Shown: positions 33,700-42,420, counted from the stretch's first letter. The stretch is 64,000 nucleotides of DNA from Nitrospirota bacterium (GCA_016234115.1 JACRHD010000019.1:1-64000); one strand, 5' to 3'. Notes: a model not told the origin generated them from the letters alone. Numbers and translations: made by a program.

Positions 33700-34437
33700 T
33701 CAGTTCCTCATCTGCGTCATGCTTGTGACGTCGATTTTCAGAAACCTCTCAAGACGTATCATGAGTATCGCCAGGAAGAGAGATATCCCGATATAAAAAG
33801 CCGTGGCCAGAAGGGTCACTTCGAGACCGCGGAATGTTATCGATTCAACCTGCTGCGTGGCCCATGTAAGTTCGGGGGCCGCTATCGCCATACAGAGGGA
33901 ACTGTTCTTGAAATTATGGATCATCCTCGTCCCAAGGGGCGGCAGGATGGCCCTGAAGGCATCGGGCAGTATGATGTACCTTATCTGCTGGAACCTGTTG
34001 AGCCCGGTAGAGACCGCGGCCTCGATGCGGCCCCTCGGCACGCTCAAGAGCCCTGTCCTGACGATATCGGAAACATAGGCGGAATTATCGACGGTAAGGC
34101 CGAGGATGCCGGCCACAACGGAATAATACGTATACCTGTTCAATACATCAGTCAGCCCGAACGGCAGCATCTGCGGGAAGATGAAATAAAAAAACAGCAG
34201 CCAGAACAGTCCCGGGATGTTTCTTACGGTCTCGACATATATTTTGGCGGGTATGTTAAGGAATTTGAACCTCGTAGTCCTCAGTACGGCCAGGACGGTG
34301 CCGGCCAGCAGGGACAATACCGTGGTCACGGCGGCTATAAGAAAGGTAAGCTCTACGCCGGTAATCAGCCATCCGACATACGGCTCTCTGAAAGGGATGC
34401 CCCAGTCAAAATCGTAACGTAAATTCAGGAACTTCAT
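33700..34437 (-). CDS. Amino-acid ABC transporter permease, first subunit
   Basis: The 245-residue permease shows GVELTFLIAAVTTVLSLLAGTVLAVLR, VETVRNIPGLFWLLFFYFIFP, and the docking loop EAAVSTGLNRFQQIRYIILPDAFRAILPPLGTRMI. Five membrane segments are expected. It is the partner of the following permease and lies downstream of the binding protein, in the order binding protein, permease, permease. An ATPase has to be supplied from elsewhere. Confidence 0.9.
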   Translation of the reverse strand: MKFLNLRYDFDWGIPFREPYVGWLITGVELTFLIAAVTTVLSLLAGTVLAVLRTTRFKFLNIPAKIYVETVRNIPGLFWLLFFYFIFPQMLPFGLTDVLNRYTYYSVVAGILGLTVDNSAYVSDIVRTGLLSVPRGRIEAAVSTGLNRFQQIRYIILPDAFRAILPPLGTRMIHNFKNSSLCMAIAAPELTWATQQVESITFRGLEVTLLATAFYIGISLFLAILMIRLERFLKIDVTSMTQMRN

Positions 34438-34492
34438 CCTGTTAAATATTACTCCTTCAGTATCTTTAAATGCAATCCGGAAAAGGAAAGGC

Positions 34493-34556
34493 GGGTTTAA
34501 AACCCGCCCCCGCCAACCTCCATATTCTGTACGGGCGGGGTCACCCCACCTCTACT
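34493..34556. repeat. Short palindromes between binding protein and permease genes
   Basis: GCGGGTTTAAAACCCGC (perfect, 34493-34509) is followed by GGGCGGGGTCACCCCACC. Hairpins between a binding protein gene and permease genes commonly stabilise the upstream message so that more binding protein is made. Confidence 0.55.
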
Positions 34557-35420
34557 CTAATCAGGCCATACAAAAAGCATATCGCCGTATGTGTCCGAAA
34601 GACGCGGCCTCGAATTAACAGACATCGGGAATGTGCCCTTCGGTCCAAACCACTTCAGGTAAAGCTTTTCATATGTCCCGTCTTCAAGCATGTCCTGAAG
34701 GATGAAGCTTATCCTGTCTCTCCAGTCGCTATCATTCTCCGGCACACCGATGCCGTAAAGTCCGGGGCTGTAAATCATTCCGGCTACGGCCTCGTATTCT
34801 GCGCCAAGACTCCCTGACACCGCGGCCATTATCGGCGCGTCCTGTGAATATGCGTCAATCTTGCCCTGTTTTAAAGCGAGGAAACCTTCCGCGCTGTTCT
34901 GGAAAGAAAGCATTTCAGGTTTCTTATCACTGTGCTTTGCAAGCTCCTGCGGCGCGGCGATAAAAGCGTTGGACCCCTGATCAACGCCTATCTTCTTGCC
35001 GCCGAGGTCTTTCAATGATTTAAATTTCCCTTTTTTCGCATAAAATATTTTGCCTGTCCAGAAATATGGCGGCTCTGCATAATCCATTTGTTCCTGACGG
35101 CTGTTCGTCACGCTGATGTTGGCGAGTGAGATATCGATTGACCTGTTTGCCAAAAAGGCGATCCTCGTCTTATTGTCTACCAATACCCTTTCAACTTTGA
35201 CTCCGAGCCTCTTCGCGATTTCGTCTCCGAGGTCCACGTCAAAACCTGTCCATACGCCTTTTTCATCAATGTAGTTCATCGGGGGAGTTGCATTGCCGAT
35301 TCCTATGCGGACAACCCCTCTCTTCTTCACCTCGTCAAGCAGTCCTTCTCCTGCCGCAAGGGAAACTAAAGACACAAGCAACAGCGCCGACAACAACACA
35401 ATTACACTACTTCTCTTCAT
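34557..35420 (-). CDS. Periplasmic amino-acid binding protein of ABC transporter
   Basis: The 287-residue family-3 solute-binding protein has a signal peptide (VIVLLSALLLVSLVSLAAG), then the conserved RGVVRIGIGNATPPMNYIDE, GFDVDLGDEIAKRLG, VDNKTRIAFLANRSIDISLANISVT, and GKKIGVDQGSNAF. The ligand arginine (VTNSRQEQ) is present, so an amino-acid ligand is likely. AAGGAGAATTTTAGT precedes the ATG. A sigma-54 promoter lies at 35490-35504 and an NtrC-type regulator gene ends 217 bases upstream. Confidence 0.92.
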   Translation of the reverse strand: MKRSSVIVLLSALLLVSLVSLAAGEGLLDEVKKRGVVRIGIGNATPPMNYIDEKGVWTGFDVDLGDEIAKRLGVKVERVLVDNKTRIAFLANRSIDISLANISVTNSRQEQMDYAEPPYFWTGKIFYAKKGKFKSLKDLGGKKIGVDQGSNAFIAAPQELAKHSDKKPEMLSFQNSAEGFLALKQGKIDAYSQDAPIMAAVSGSLGAEYEAVAGMIYSPGLYGIGVPENDSDWRDRISFILQDMLEDGTYEKLYLKWFGPKGTFPMSVNSRPRLSDTYGDMLFVWPD

Positions 35421-35489
35421 ACTAAAATTCTCCTTTCATTAAGGTTTCATTTCAGGCCTGGAATAAGCCGGTTGATGCCATTGATCCAA

Positions 35490-35504
35490 GCAATATCCAT
35501 ACCA
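35490..35504 (-). promoter_or_regulatory. Sigma-54 (-24/-12) promoter of the ABC transporter operon
   Basis: On the minus strand TGGTATG, four bases, then TTGCT gives the invariant GG and GC ten bases apart, matching the sigma-54 consensus TGGCACG-N4-TTGCA at most positions. The predicted start near 35478 gives a leader of about 58 bases to the ATG at 35420. Confidence 0.7.
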
Positions 35505-35566
35505 ATCATAACCGGCAAATTCCCCTGAAAAATTAAGGGGCAGTCCATTCAAGGCTGTGCAATAGC

Positions 35567-35598
35567 TGAACACAATGTTCAATCCCTGAGCACAGGGA
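35567..35598. promoter_or_regulatory. Two palindromes, candidate enhancer sites for the NtrC-type regulator
   Basis: TGAACA-CAA-TGTTCA (35567-35581) and TCCCTG-AGCA-CAGGGA (35583-35598) are perfect 6-bp inverted repeats. They lie 65-95 bases upstream of the sigma-54 promoter, the distance usual for activator sites. Confidence 0.5.
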
Positions 35599-35636
35599 AT
35601 GAAAAACCATTTCAGGGATAGGCCAACGTCCGTCAC

Positions 35637-37016
35637 TTACCTGCGGCCCATTTTTTCCCTGAGTGTGTTCCTTGAAATACCTAAAAGCCTGGCCGCAAGG
35701 GCCTGGTTGCCGCCCGTCAGTTCAAGCGCCTTCTTTACGAGAAGACCCTCGAAGTTGGAGACCGCCTCGTTGTATACGTCCTCTCCGCTTCTACGCAGGA
35801 TTTCATCTACAGCGCCCGACAACATCTTTTCAATGTCCGTATCTCCTTTACCTGACGGTCTTGTCTGTGACATCCAGCCGCAGTCTTCAGGTGAAAGATA
35901 ATTACCCGAGCATAAAACCATGCCCCTCTGGACAGCGCTCTGAAGCTCCCTTATATTTCCGGGCCAGTGATATTTTCTGAAATTATCCAGCACCCCGGAT
36001 GAGACGCCCCTGACGTCTTTTCCGAATTCCCTGTTGAACTTCCGGACAAAATAATCGGCAAGGTCTTCGAGGTCTTCCTTCCTCTCCCTGAGCGCAGGCA
36101 CGTGGATGCCGACGACGTTCAACCGCCAGTACAGGTCTTCCCTGAACCTCCCCGCGCTTATCATGGACTCAAGGTCTTTATTGGTGGCTGCTATGGTCCT
36201 GACGTCCGTTTCAATTATCCCGCTTCCGCCAAGACGTTGAATGCAGCCGTCCTGGAGCACCCTGAGCATCTTCGCCTGAAGAGAAAGCGGCATGTCCCCG
36301 ATCTCATCGAGGAACATCGTGCCGCCGTCGCACTGTTCAAATTTGCCGATCTTCCTGGAATCGGCCCCTGTAAACGCGCCTTTCTCATGCCCGAAGAGCT
36401 CGCTCTCAAGCAGGTCCTCGGGAATGGCAGCGCAGTTGACGGGAAGGAACAGCTTGCCGCTTCTCGCGCTGTGCTGATGAATCGCCCTTGCGATAAGCTC
36501 TTTCCCCGTGCCTGTCTCGCCTGACAACAAAACAGTGACGTTACTTTCAGCGACCTGCCCGATCTTCTTGAATATCTCAAGCATGACGGCGCTCTTGCCG
36601 ATGATCGCGTCTCCTTCTTCCACTTCCGCTTCAAAGCTCACGGGCATATTCGTCTTGCCGACCGCAAGGGCCTTTTCAACGAGCGAAATTAATTGCGCGT
36701 TGTCGACCGGCTTTGTTATGTAATCATACGCACCGAACTTCATCGCGGTAATGGCCTTTTGCGAGGTGCTGAACGCGGTCATTATTATCGCAGTGAGTCC
36801 GGGATGAAGCGACTTCAATTTCCTGAGGGTCTCAAGCCCGTCCATCCCGGGCATGTTGATGTCCATGATTACGAGGTCCGGCGTCTCTTTTGCCGCCCGC
36901 TCCGCCGCCTCCTCTCCGCTTGAGGCCGTGATGACGTCGTAATCGTACCTGCCTAAAAGTTTTTTAAACGAATGAAGTATACCCGCTTCGTCATCGACTA
37001 CAAGGATCTTTTCCAT
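35637..37016 (-). CDS. NtrC-family sigma-54-dependent response regulator
   Basis: The 459-residue protein has a receiver domain (1-120) with phosphoacceptor D52 in [13 protein letters not shown] and K in [10 protein letters not shown]. The AAA+ domain (about 140-370) has Walker [16 protein letters not shown] and the sigma-54 contact loop GAFTGA. A Fis-type helix-turn-helix ends the protein ([23 protein letters not shown]). It activates transcription from -24/-12 promoters as a hexamer. The sensor kinase is at 37786-39180, separated from it by a toxin-antitoxin pair. Its likely target is the adjacent ABC operon. Confidence 0.95.
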   Translation of the reverse strand: MEKILVVDDEAGILHSFKKLLGRYDYDVITASSGEEAAERAAKETPDLVIMDINMPGMDGLETLRKLKSLHPGLTAIIMTAFSTSQKAITAMKFGAYDYITKPVDNAQLISLVEKALAVGKTNMPVSFEAEVEEGDAIIGKSAVMLEIFKKIGQVAESNVTVLLSGETGTGKELIARAIHQHSARSGKLFLPVNCAAIPEDLLESELFGHEKGAFTGADSRKIGKFEQCDGGTMFLDEIGDMPLSLQAKMLRVLQDGCIQRLGGSGIIETDVRTIAATNKDLESMISAGRFREDLYWRLNVVGIHVPALRERKEDLEDLADYFVRKFNREFGKDVRGVSSGVLDNFRKYHWPGNIRELQSAVQRGMVLCSGNYLSPEDCGWMSQTRPSGKGDTDIEKMLSGAVDEILRRSGEDVYNEAVSNFEGLLVKKALELTGGNQALAARLLGISRNTLREKMGRR

Positions 37017-37064
37017 ATCAGCCGCTTCTCTGTTCTCTTTCCGCCAGTTCCTGAAATCTCTTTT

Positions 37065-37427
37065 TTATTTTCTTCTGATTCTAAGCTTCCCTGGTTCAAG
37101 AATTATTAGGTTACCATTAAAGTCGGTTTCAGTGAGGGTTTCAAATGCCATAATTATCTGATTGTTTAATTCTGAAGTGGAGACGTCATTAGGAAAATGA
37201 ACAATAACAATTCCTGAGTGGCTGCCGACAGGATAGCGCAAAAGATTTCCAAAACCCAGGTCGCCGGTCAAAATGACGGCTTTTTTCTTTTGGGCGAATG
37301 CAAATATCTCATCGTCGCTTTTTCCCCTCAAACCCTCATCCCGAACATCCAACGCTTCGTGACCTTTAGTCCTTAATACCTTTGCAGTTGACCGAGGCAT
37401 GTCCTCATCAATCACAAATTTGAGCAT
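37065..37427 (-). CDS. DUF5615-family PIN-like toxin
   Basis: The 120-residue protein has FVIDEDMPRSTAKVLRTKGHEALDVRDEGLRG, DDEIFAFAQKKKAVILTGDLGFGN, and YPVGSHSGIVIVHFP, the acidic-residue pattern of DUF5615 PIN-like nucleases. It follows its antitoxin (DUF433) by one base. The pair sits between the kinase and regulator genes of one two-component system. Confidence 0.85.
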   Translation of the reverse strand: MLKFVIDEDMPRSTAKVLRTKGHEALDVRDEGLRGKSDDEIFAFAQKKKAVILTGDLGFGNLLRYPVGSHSGIVIVHFPNDVSTSELNNQIIMAFETLTETDFNGNLIILEPGKLRIRRK

Positions 37428-37428
37428 T

Positions 37429-37653
37429 TCAAGCTATTGCTCTGACTTCTTCATTAGAGAGGTGTTTTGCAGCATAATCCAGTGCAGCCAATATATCTTC
37501 TCTGGCAAGATCATATTCCGCCATAACTTCTTCATAAGTCATCCCGGCGGCCAGTTTGCCGAGAACTAAATCTACCGGGACACGTGTTCCTTTGATAACA
37601 GGTTTGCCGAAGCGGACTTTTTCGTCGATTGTTATTCTTGGAGCAATTTCCAT
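37429..37653 (-). CDS. DUF433-family antitoxin
   Basis: The 74-residue protein is a complete DUF433 domain: IAPRITIDEKVRFGKPVIKGTRVPVDLVLGKLAAGMTYEEVMAEYD, then DILAALDYAAKHL. It is a winged-helix-like DNA-binding antitoxin found in front of DUF5615 toxins. GGAGGTGG lies a few bases before the ATG. Confidence 0.88.
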   Translation of the reverse strand: MEIAPRITIDEKVRFGKPVIKGTRVPVDLVLGKLAAGMTYEEVMAEYDLAREDILAALDYAAKHLSNEEVRAIA

Positions 37654-37708
37654 AACGCCACCTCCTGCTAAATTATATCAAATCAAAGTCTGTAAAAGCT
37701 GTTTAAGC

Positions 37709-37786
37709 TTAGGGTGAGCGGTCATCGCTCAAGTCTACACCCAGTACGGCTTCCGTTACTTTGACCTTTTCGTCATTCAGCAGCAT
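37709..37786 (-). other. 25-codon frame coupled to the kinase stop codon
   Basis: The ATG at 37786 shares a base with the kinase stop codon (TGATG). The frame encodes MLLNDEKVKVTEAVLGVDLS and stops at 37709. It might be a remnant of a gene cut off when the toxin-antitoxin pair arrived, or a meaningless overlap. Confidence 0.25.
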
Positions 37787-39180
37787 CACTCTCCCTTCGG
37801 CAGCCTCACGGTAAACACCGTCCCGGCGCCTTCATTGCTTTGAAAGAACACCGAGCCGCCGTGGGATTTGACGATATTATATACGATTGAAAGCCCAAGT
37901 CCCGTGCCGTCTTCTTTTGTTGTAAAGAACGGGTCAAAGACCTTTGAACGGATATCGGCGGGTATGCCGCAGCCTTTGTCCGTTATCGTTACCTCGACAA
38001 ACCTGTCATCCGCCTTCCCGGATATCCCGAGGTCGCCTCCATCGGGCATGGCCTGTATGGCGTTAAGGACCAGGTTCAGGAATACGTGCTCAAGCAGGGC
38101 GCGGTCTCCCTTTACGGGCGGAAGGGTCTCCAGCATTTCCCTGCGGACCGTCAGCCGGTAATTACGTATATCGAAAGCGGCCAGCGACAGGACCCTGTCT
38201 ATCATTGAATATATATTTATCTCGGAGATATGAAATTCTTTCTCCCTGATGAAGCCCTGAAATTTCGTAATTATCGTGTCGATCTTATCGATCTCTTTGC
38301 TGATTACTTCAGCGTCCTCCTTCGTCATGTCCGGCTGTTCCCTGTACGCCTGAAAAAGCATCTTCAGAGTGGTCAGCGGATTTTTGAGTTCATGCGCGAG
38401 GCCTGATGAAATCTGTCCTATGGTGGACAGCTTTTCAGCCTGCAGGAGGCGCGTATACGTGTACGCCTCTTCCATTTTTTCACTCACTGTCTTCAGTTCC
38501 ATTGAAAGCCTGTTGAAATTGCGCGCGAGATATCCTATTTCGCCTCCATACGGGACGTCCACCCGCTTGCCGAAATCCCCCCTGCCTAACACCTTCGTAA
38601 ACTCTACGAATTTATTTAAAGGTCCTGTTATCAGGCGGCTGAATACGATGGACGCCAGAATGCCCAGAATTGTCACTAATATGGTGATCGGCAAGGTCAT
38701 TTTTCTTATCTGACTGATGGTATGTTTTAAATTGTCTTCCCTGATGCCCAGATGGAGCTCCGCCTTTGTTCCGGGAAAAACCTTTACACCCGCATCTCTG
38801 ATATATCCCTTTTCCGTGTCCAGGAGCTGAATGTGCGTTGCCCTGTCGTCAAGCGGGTTCCAAAACAGGATACCGGTTGGGACATCATCACTGAATGTAT
38901 GCGCGATGACCATTCCTTCCTCATTTGTGACGAAGATGTATTCCACATCATTCTCCTTATTAAGGACTTCGGAGATATCTTTGGTTACCTGAAAATAGTC
39001 TTTACGAAGGACATGGTTCGCCACCCTGTCGGAGAGATTGCCCGCAATCGAGACGGCCCTTTTTTCAAGCTCTTCCCTGAAGGCGTCGATGATCACGCCG
39101 CGGATCGACAGAAGGGTGAAGAAGACCACGCTGACAGCAACCGCCGTTGTCATGATGGCTATTTTTGTTCTGAGTTTCAT
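37786..39180 (-). CDS. Membrane sensor histidine kinase
   Basis: The 464-residue kinase has a membrane segment at 7-27, a periplasmic sensor of about 140 residues (VEYIFVTNEEGMVIAHTF), a second membrane segment (LPITILVTILGILASIVFS), and HAMP (PLNKFVEFTKVLGRGDFGKRVDVPYGGEI). The phosphoacceptor is in GLAHELKNPLTTLKMLF, and the ATPase domain has NLVLNAIQAMPDGG, DKGCGIP, FFTTKEDGTGLGLSI and GGSVFF. It should phosphorylate the NtrC-type regulator downstream. The neighbouring PhnD-like lipoprotein gene upstream may supply the ligand signal. Confidence 0.95.
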   Translation of the reverse strand: MKLRTKIAIMTTAVAVSVVFFTLLSIRGVIIDAFREELEKRAVSIAGNLSDRVANHVLRKDYFQVTKDISEVLNKENDVEYIFVTNEEGMVIAHTFSDDVPTGILFWNPLDDRATHIQLLDTEKGYIRDAGVKVFPGTKAELHLGIREDNLKHTISQIRKMTLPITILVTILGILASIVFSRLITGPLNKFVEFTKVLGRGDFGKRVDVPYGGEIGYLARNFNRLSMELKTVSEKMEEAYTYTRLLQAEKLSTIGQISSGLAHELKNPLTTLKMLFQAYREQPDMTKEDAEVISKEIDKIDTIITKFQGFIREKEFHISEINIYSMIDRVLSLAAFDIRNYRLTVRREMLETLPPVKGDRALLEHVFLNLVLNAIQAMPDGGDLGISGKADDRFVEVTITDKGCGIPADIRSKVFDPFFTTKEDGTGLGLSIVYNIVKSHGGSVFFQSNEGAGTVFTVRLPKGE

Positions 39181-39195
39181 ATGCTCAATTCAAAC

Positions 39196-39331
39196 CAAAA
39201 AGGCACTGAGACACAGAGAAAGAAGTTGAGAAGATATGAAATTGTGAAGATGAAAAAAACTAAATCCCACAATCCTCTCAACTTCTCATCTTTCATATCT
39301 TCTCCGTGTCTCTGTGTCTCTGTGGTTAATT
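39196..39331. repeat. Palindromic 'GAGACACAGAGAAAGAAG' repeat
   Basis: The left arm (ctgagacacagagaaagaagttgagaagatatg) is complementary to the right arm (catatcttctccgtgtctctgtgtctctgtgg). A/T-rich reiterated words fill the loop. It overlaps the last bases of the PhnD-like gene. Confidence 0.7.
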
Positions 39332-39955
39332 TCCCTTCAGCAAGCCATACTTTATCGCCAGCGCCTTCACCTTCTGCAGCTCAAGTTCATCAACTTCCGT
39401 AAAACCCATCGGCATCTCTGTCTTTTCCCACCGTGTGATCTGGTCCTTATGCTTCCCCTGCGGTTCGAAGGCGAGGAGCGCGGCCCTTACCGCCTCTACT
39501 GTTTTTGCGTCCACAGCGCTGCTGTACGCTATAAGGATGCCGGGACCGCCGTCCGTATTCACCCCTCTCACCAAATATTTTATCCCGTATCTGGCCTCGC
39601 CGATAACATAGCCCATTGTCCCGACAACGGCAAAATGCGTAACTCCCGTTCCGAGGTCCTTAACTGTGTCCTCATAATTGCCGGCAAATTTTATGCTGAA
39701 GTGCCTCCCGGTGGCGCTTTCAAGATATTTCAGGAAAGGCATGTAAATACCGGCGTCTTCTTTCTGACCGGGCCTGAGGTCAAAACCGAACCAGAGTGTG
39801 TCCTGAGGGGGATATTCAATCCCGTCGGGTTTCTCGACGGACTTCCCGGCAAGACTCACTTTTTTTGCTTCTTCGGTTTTGGAGCATCCTGCCAACAGCA
39901 GGGGGAATAATATGGACAGTATTATGAAATGCCTTTTGAGCAAGGTTAAATACAT
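39326..39955 (-). CDS. PhnD-like periplasmic lipoprotein with a shortened middle
   Basis: A lipoprotein signal (SILFPLLLAGC) precedes a solute-binding-like domain: DTLWFGFDLRPGQKEDAGIYMPFLKYLESATGRHFSIKF, then FAVVGTMGYVIGEARYGIKYLVRGVNTDGG. PhnD-type proteins are about 300 residues. Here the chain jumps from VNTDGG straight to PGILIAYSSAVDAKTVEAVRAALLAF, which aligns with the late part of the family (PGYPIAVRKDL-type). About 90-100 residues of lobe II are missing while the frame is kept. It could be a reduced sensor protein for the kinase downstream or a decaying gene. Confidence 0.7.
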   Translation of the reverse strand: MYLTLLKRHFIILSILFPLLLAGCSKTEEAKKVSLAGKSVEKPDGIEYPPQDTLWFGFDLRPGQKEDAGIYMPFLKYLESATGRHFSIKFAGNYEDTVKDLGTGVTHFAVVGTMGYVIGEARYGIKYLVRGVNTDGGPGILIAYSSAVDAKTVEAVRAALLAFEPQGKHKDQITRWEKTEMPMGFTEVDELELQKVKALAIKYGLLKGN

Positions 39956-40054
39956 TTAACACATTATAGGGATTGCGTTGAGACAGGTCAATAATTAATA
40001 ATGCAATCAACCACTGAAAACAGATGGTGCGCCCGCGCCCGTGCCGGGCGCAAT

Positions 40055-40095
40055 AAAAAGGAGGAAATGCATATTCACATTTCCTCCTTTTTTTG
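40055..40095 (-). terminator. Strong rho-independent terminator of the PEP-CTERM gene
   Basis: AAAAAGGAGGAAATG and CATTTCCTCCTTTTTTT form a 15-pair stem with an eight-base loop. The A-run and T-run flank it on both sides, so it can work in both directions. It lies 20 bases past the stop codon of the PEP-CTERM gene. Confidence 0.85.
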
Positions 40096-40115
40096 ATCTG
40101 GGTATGTTTGTTGTC

Positions 40116-40673
40116 TTATATGTTTTTCTTTTTTATGAAGCGCCTGACTCCTAACATCACTGCACCCGTTAAGAAGAGCATTGTGCTTGCCGGCTCGGGA
40201 GCAACATGTACGGCATCTAATGTGATTACAGTATTTGCAGGATTATCATCACGGGTAAAAGATAACTGCCAGTAATCAGCATGCAAAAAATCATGGTCCG
40301 CGTCGATCGGATTAAGTCCATCACTGTCAGAGTCGGAAATGACCAGCCCGAAATCATCTTTACTGAAAGAATAAGTTTTTGCAAAGGGATTGGAGGTTTC
40401 CCCCTCATGGGGTGTAACGACATGATTAAACATCCACGTCACATCCCACGTAGTTACCCCGTCCGCAATAGACAGGGAAGCATCCCAATAATCACCGTCA
40501 TAAGCCCATGAAAAAGGGACAAGATTTTCCGGGTCCCAACCCCATGTCGCCGACATTGCCCCTGCACTTTCCACAAAAACTCCTTCATTCACACCGGCTG
40601 CCGCGAAGGAACTGTAACTTACAATCCCGATGCATAAGAAAACACACAAAATAATTTTTTTCATAAATTTCAC
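40116..40673 (-). CDS. PEP-CTERM sorting-domain protein
   Basis: The 185-residue secreted protein has a signal peptide (KIILCVFLCIGIVSYSSFAAAG), an acidic, aromatic-rich body, and a C-terminal sorting signal: APEPASTMLFLTGAVMLG followed by VRRFIKKKN (PEP motif, hydrophobic helix, basic tail). Exosortase cleaves such proteins and they are associated with exopolysaccharide and biofilm. No exosortase is in the window. GGGAG precedes the ATG. A sigma-54 promoter is at 40729-40743, and the regulator and kinase genes lie directly upstream on the same strand. Confidence 0.9.
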   Translation of the reverse strand: MKFMKKIILCVFLCIGIVSYSSFAAAGVNEGVFVESAGAMSATWGWDPENLVPFSWAYDGDYWDASLSIADGVTTWDVTWMFNHVVTPHEGETSNPFAKTYSFSKDDFGLVISDSDSDGLNPIDADHDFLHADYWQLSFTRDDNPANTVITLDAVHVAPEPASTMLFLTGAVMLGVRRFIKKKNI

Positions 40674-40728
40674 TCCCTTCTTTATAATTGTTTCTTAATC
40701 TTAATGGGTAAGACTGATAATATTCTCT

Positions 40729-40743
40729 GCAAGCGCCATGCCA
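40729..40743 (-). promoter_or_regulatory. Sigma-54 promoter of the PEP-CTERM gene
   Basis: On the minus strand TGGCATG, four bases, TTGCA matches the consensus TGGCACG-N4-TTGCA at all but one position. Expected start near 40718, leader about 45 bases. Confidence 0.8.
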
Positions 40744-40857
40744 CTTGATTGATTCCTTATTGAACTTTAAATTTCCCTCTATAACAGGGAGGTTGCATAA
40801 TCAGCATAACGCCTGCCGGAAATTCAAAGGGCTGCAAAGAAATCGTTCCTGAATCCA

Positions 40858-40873
40858 TTGAGATTCGTCTCAA
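40858..40873. promoter_or_regulatory. Palindrome, candidate activator site
   Basis: TTGAGA-TTCG-TCTCAA is a perfect 6-bp inverted repeat about 115 bases upstream of the sigma-54 promoter. A second inverted pair, TCCCT...AGGGA, lies at 40774-40790, closer in. Confidence 0.4.
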
Positions 40874-40959
40874 CTTCTCGAAAACAATATTTTTTAATAG
40901 AAAGAAGTCAATGAAATCATTATTGATGCTGCAAGAAAAATTGCACCCATCAGGGAGAA

Positions 40960-42420
40960 TTATGGACGGCTCCTAAGTGTTTTCAGTCTGCTGTTCAAGG
41001 CCTGACGTGTAATGCCGAGCAACGACGCCGCAATCCCCTGATTGCCGTTAGAGCGTTTCAATGCCTCGGTCACTATGAAGTCTTCCGCTTCCTTCAGGGT
41101 GGGGAAGCGACCGGAGATATCCGGCATGGCCGTTTTCCCGGAATTCGGTATTGAAATAACCGGCTGCATATATTTACCCTGCCTGATGAAATATTCTTTA
41201 ACGCATCCCAATGACAGTACCCCTGAGCTGTGCTTTGCAACAGCGTCAAAGATTATGGCCTTCAGTTCCCGTATATTGCCGGGATAATGGTAACTGGAGA
41301 GCAGGGATATAAGTTCATTGGGGGGCGTAGGTTTTTTCTTTTTCAATGAGCGCGCCGACATCTCCAGAAAATGATCCGCCAAAACATACAGATCTTCAAA
41401 ACGCTCCCTGAGAGGAGGTATTTGAACTTGTATCACGCTAAGTCTGTAATATAAATCTTCCCTGAATTTACCTTCAGACACCAGTTTGTTGATATCGCGG
41501 TTGGTGGCCGCGATAATACGCGCATCACTTTTTTCAGGTAAATCAGAGCCGAGTGGATAATAAGTTCCATCCTCGATCAGCCGCAGCAGTTTAATTTGCG
41601 ACATTATATTTAAGTCTGCAAATTCATCAAGAAAGAGCGTGCCGCCCGAGGCCCTGACGATAAGACCGTCCCTGTCTTTGTCCGCTCCTGTATACGCGCC
41701 CTTTTTGTGCCCGAACAATGTATCTGAGAAAATCGTGTCGTCAAGGCCTGCGGCATTAACGGCCACAAATGCGCCGCTCATTTCGCTGATATCGTGAATT
41801 GCCTTTGAAACAAGTTCCTTTCCGGCTCCGGTCTCGCCTGTAACAAGCACCGGTTCCCGGGACCTGGAGATTGTTTCAATATAATGAAAGACGGCCCTCA
41901 TCTTTTTGCTCTGTGTAAGAATGGATGAAAAAGCCTGCTCATATTCAAGCTTGTCCGTGAGAAGATGATGTCTCAGGGATGAAATATGCTCTCTCAAAGA
42001 TGTTATCTCTTCGCCCATGGAATTCAGTTCCAGGGCTTTTTTTACACTGGAGATAAAGCGGTTGTCCTCAACCGGTTTCACGAGATAATCCGTAGCGCCT
42101 ATTTTCATGCACTCTACAGCCTTTTCAACATCATTTGCTGCGGTCACTATGATAACGGCAAGATGCGGAAACTCGGATCTAATTTTTTCAAGCAGGACAA
42201 GCCCGGGGATATGCGGCATATTCAGATCCAGAACAACCGCCGACATATCCTGTCCGGAAAGCAGCGGCAGGACATTCCTGCTGTCGTCGACAGCCAGAAT
42301 ATTTTCAATCCCTTGAGTCAGGAGCATGGCCCTGTAACCAAGCAATATCTGCTGTTCGTCATCAACCAGCAAAACCGGTAATGAGTGACGCGAGACATGT
42401 GAAGGACTGTTTCTTTTCAT
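40960..42420 (-). CDS. Sigma-54-dependent response regulator (PrsR-like position)
   Basis: The 486-residue protein has a receiver (about 14-130, D65 in AVVLDLNMPH, K in DYLVKPVEDN), an AAA+ domain with GETGAGKELVSKAIH and GAYTGADKDR (the GAYTGA variant of the sigma-54 contact loop), and a Fis-type C-terminus (GNQGIAASLLGITRQALNSRLKTL). Its ATG overlaps the kinase stop codon by four bases. In PEP-CTERM bacteria, a regulator called PrsR with a kinase PrsK controls sorting-signal genes through sigma-54. The layout here fits such a system, but this kinase has a different sensor part, so I leave the gene unnamed. Confidence 0.93.
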   Translation of the reverse strand: MKRNSPSHVSRHSLPVLLVDDEQQILLGYRAMLLTQGIENILAVDDSRNVLPLLSGQDMSAVVLDLNMPHIPGLVLLEKIRSEFPHLAVIIVTAANDVEKAVECMKIGATDYLVKPVEDNRFISSVKKALELNSMGEEITSLREHISSLRHHLLTDKLEYEQAFSSILTQSKKMRAVFHYIETISRSREPVLVTGETGAGKELVSKAIHDISEMSGAFVAVNAAGLDDTIFSDTLFGHKKGAYTGADKDRDGLIVRASGGTLFLDEFADLNIMSQIKLLRLIEDGTYYPLGSDLPEKSDARIIAATNRDINKLVSEGKFREDLYYRLSVIQVQIPPLRERFEDLYVLADHFLEMSARSLKKKKPTPPNELISLLSSYHYPGNIRELKAIIFDAVAKHSSGVLSLGCVKEYFIRQGKYMQPVISIPNSGKTAMPDISGRFPTLKEAEDFIVTEALKRSNGNQGIAASLLGITRQALNSRLKTLRSRP

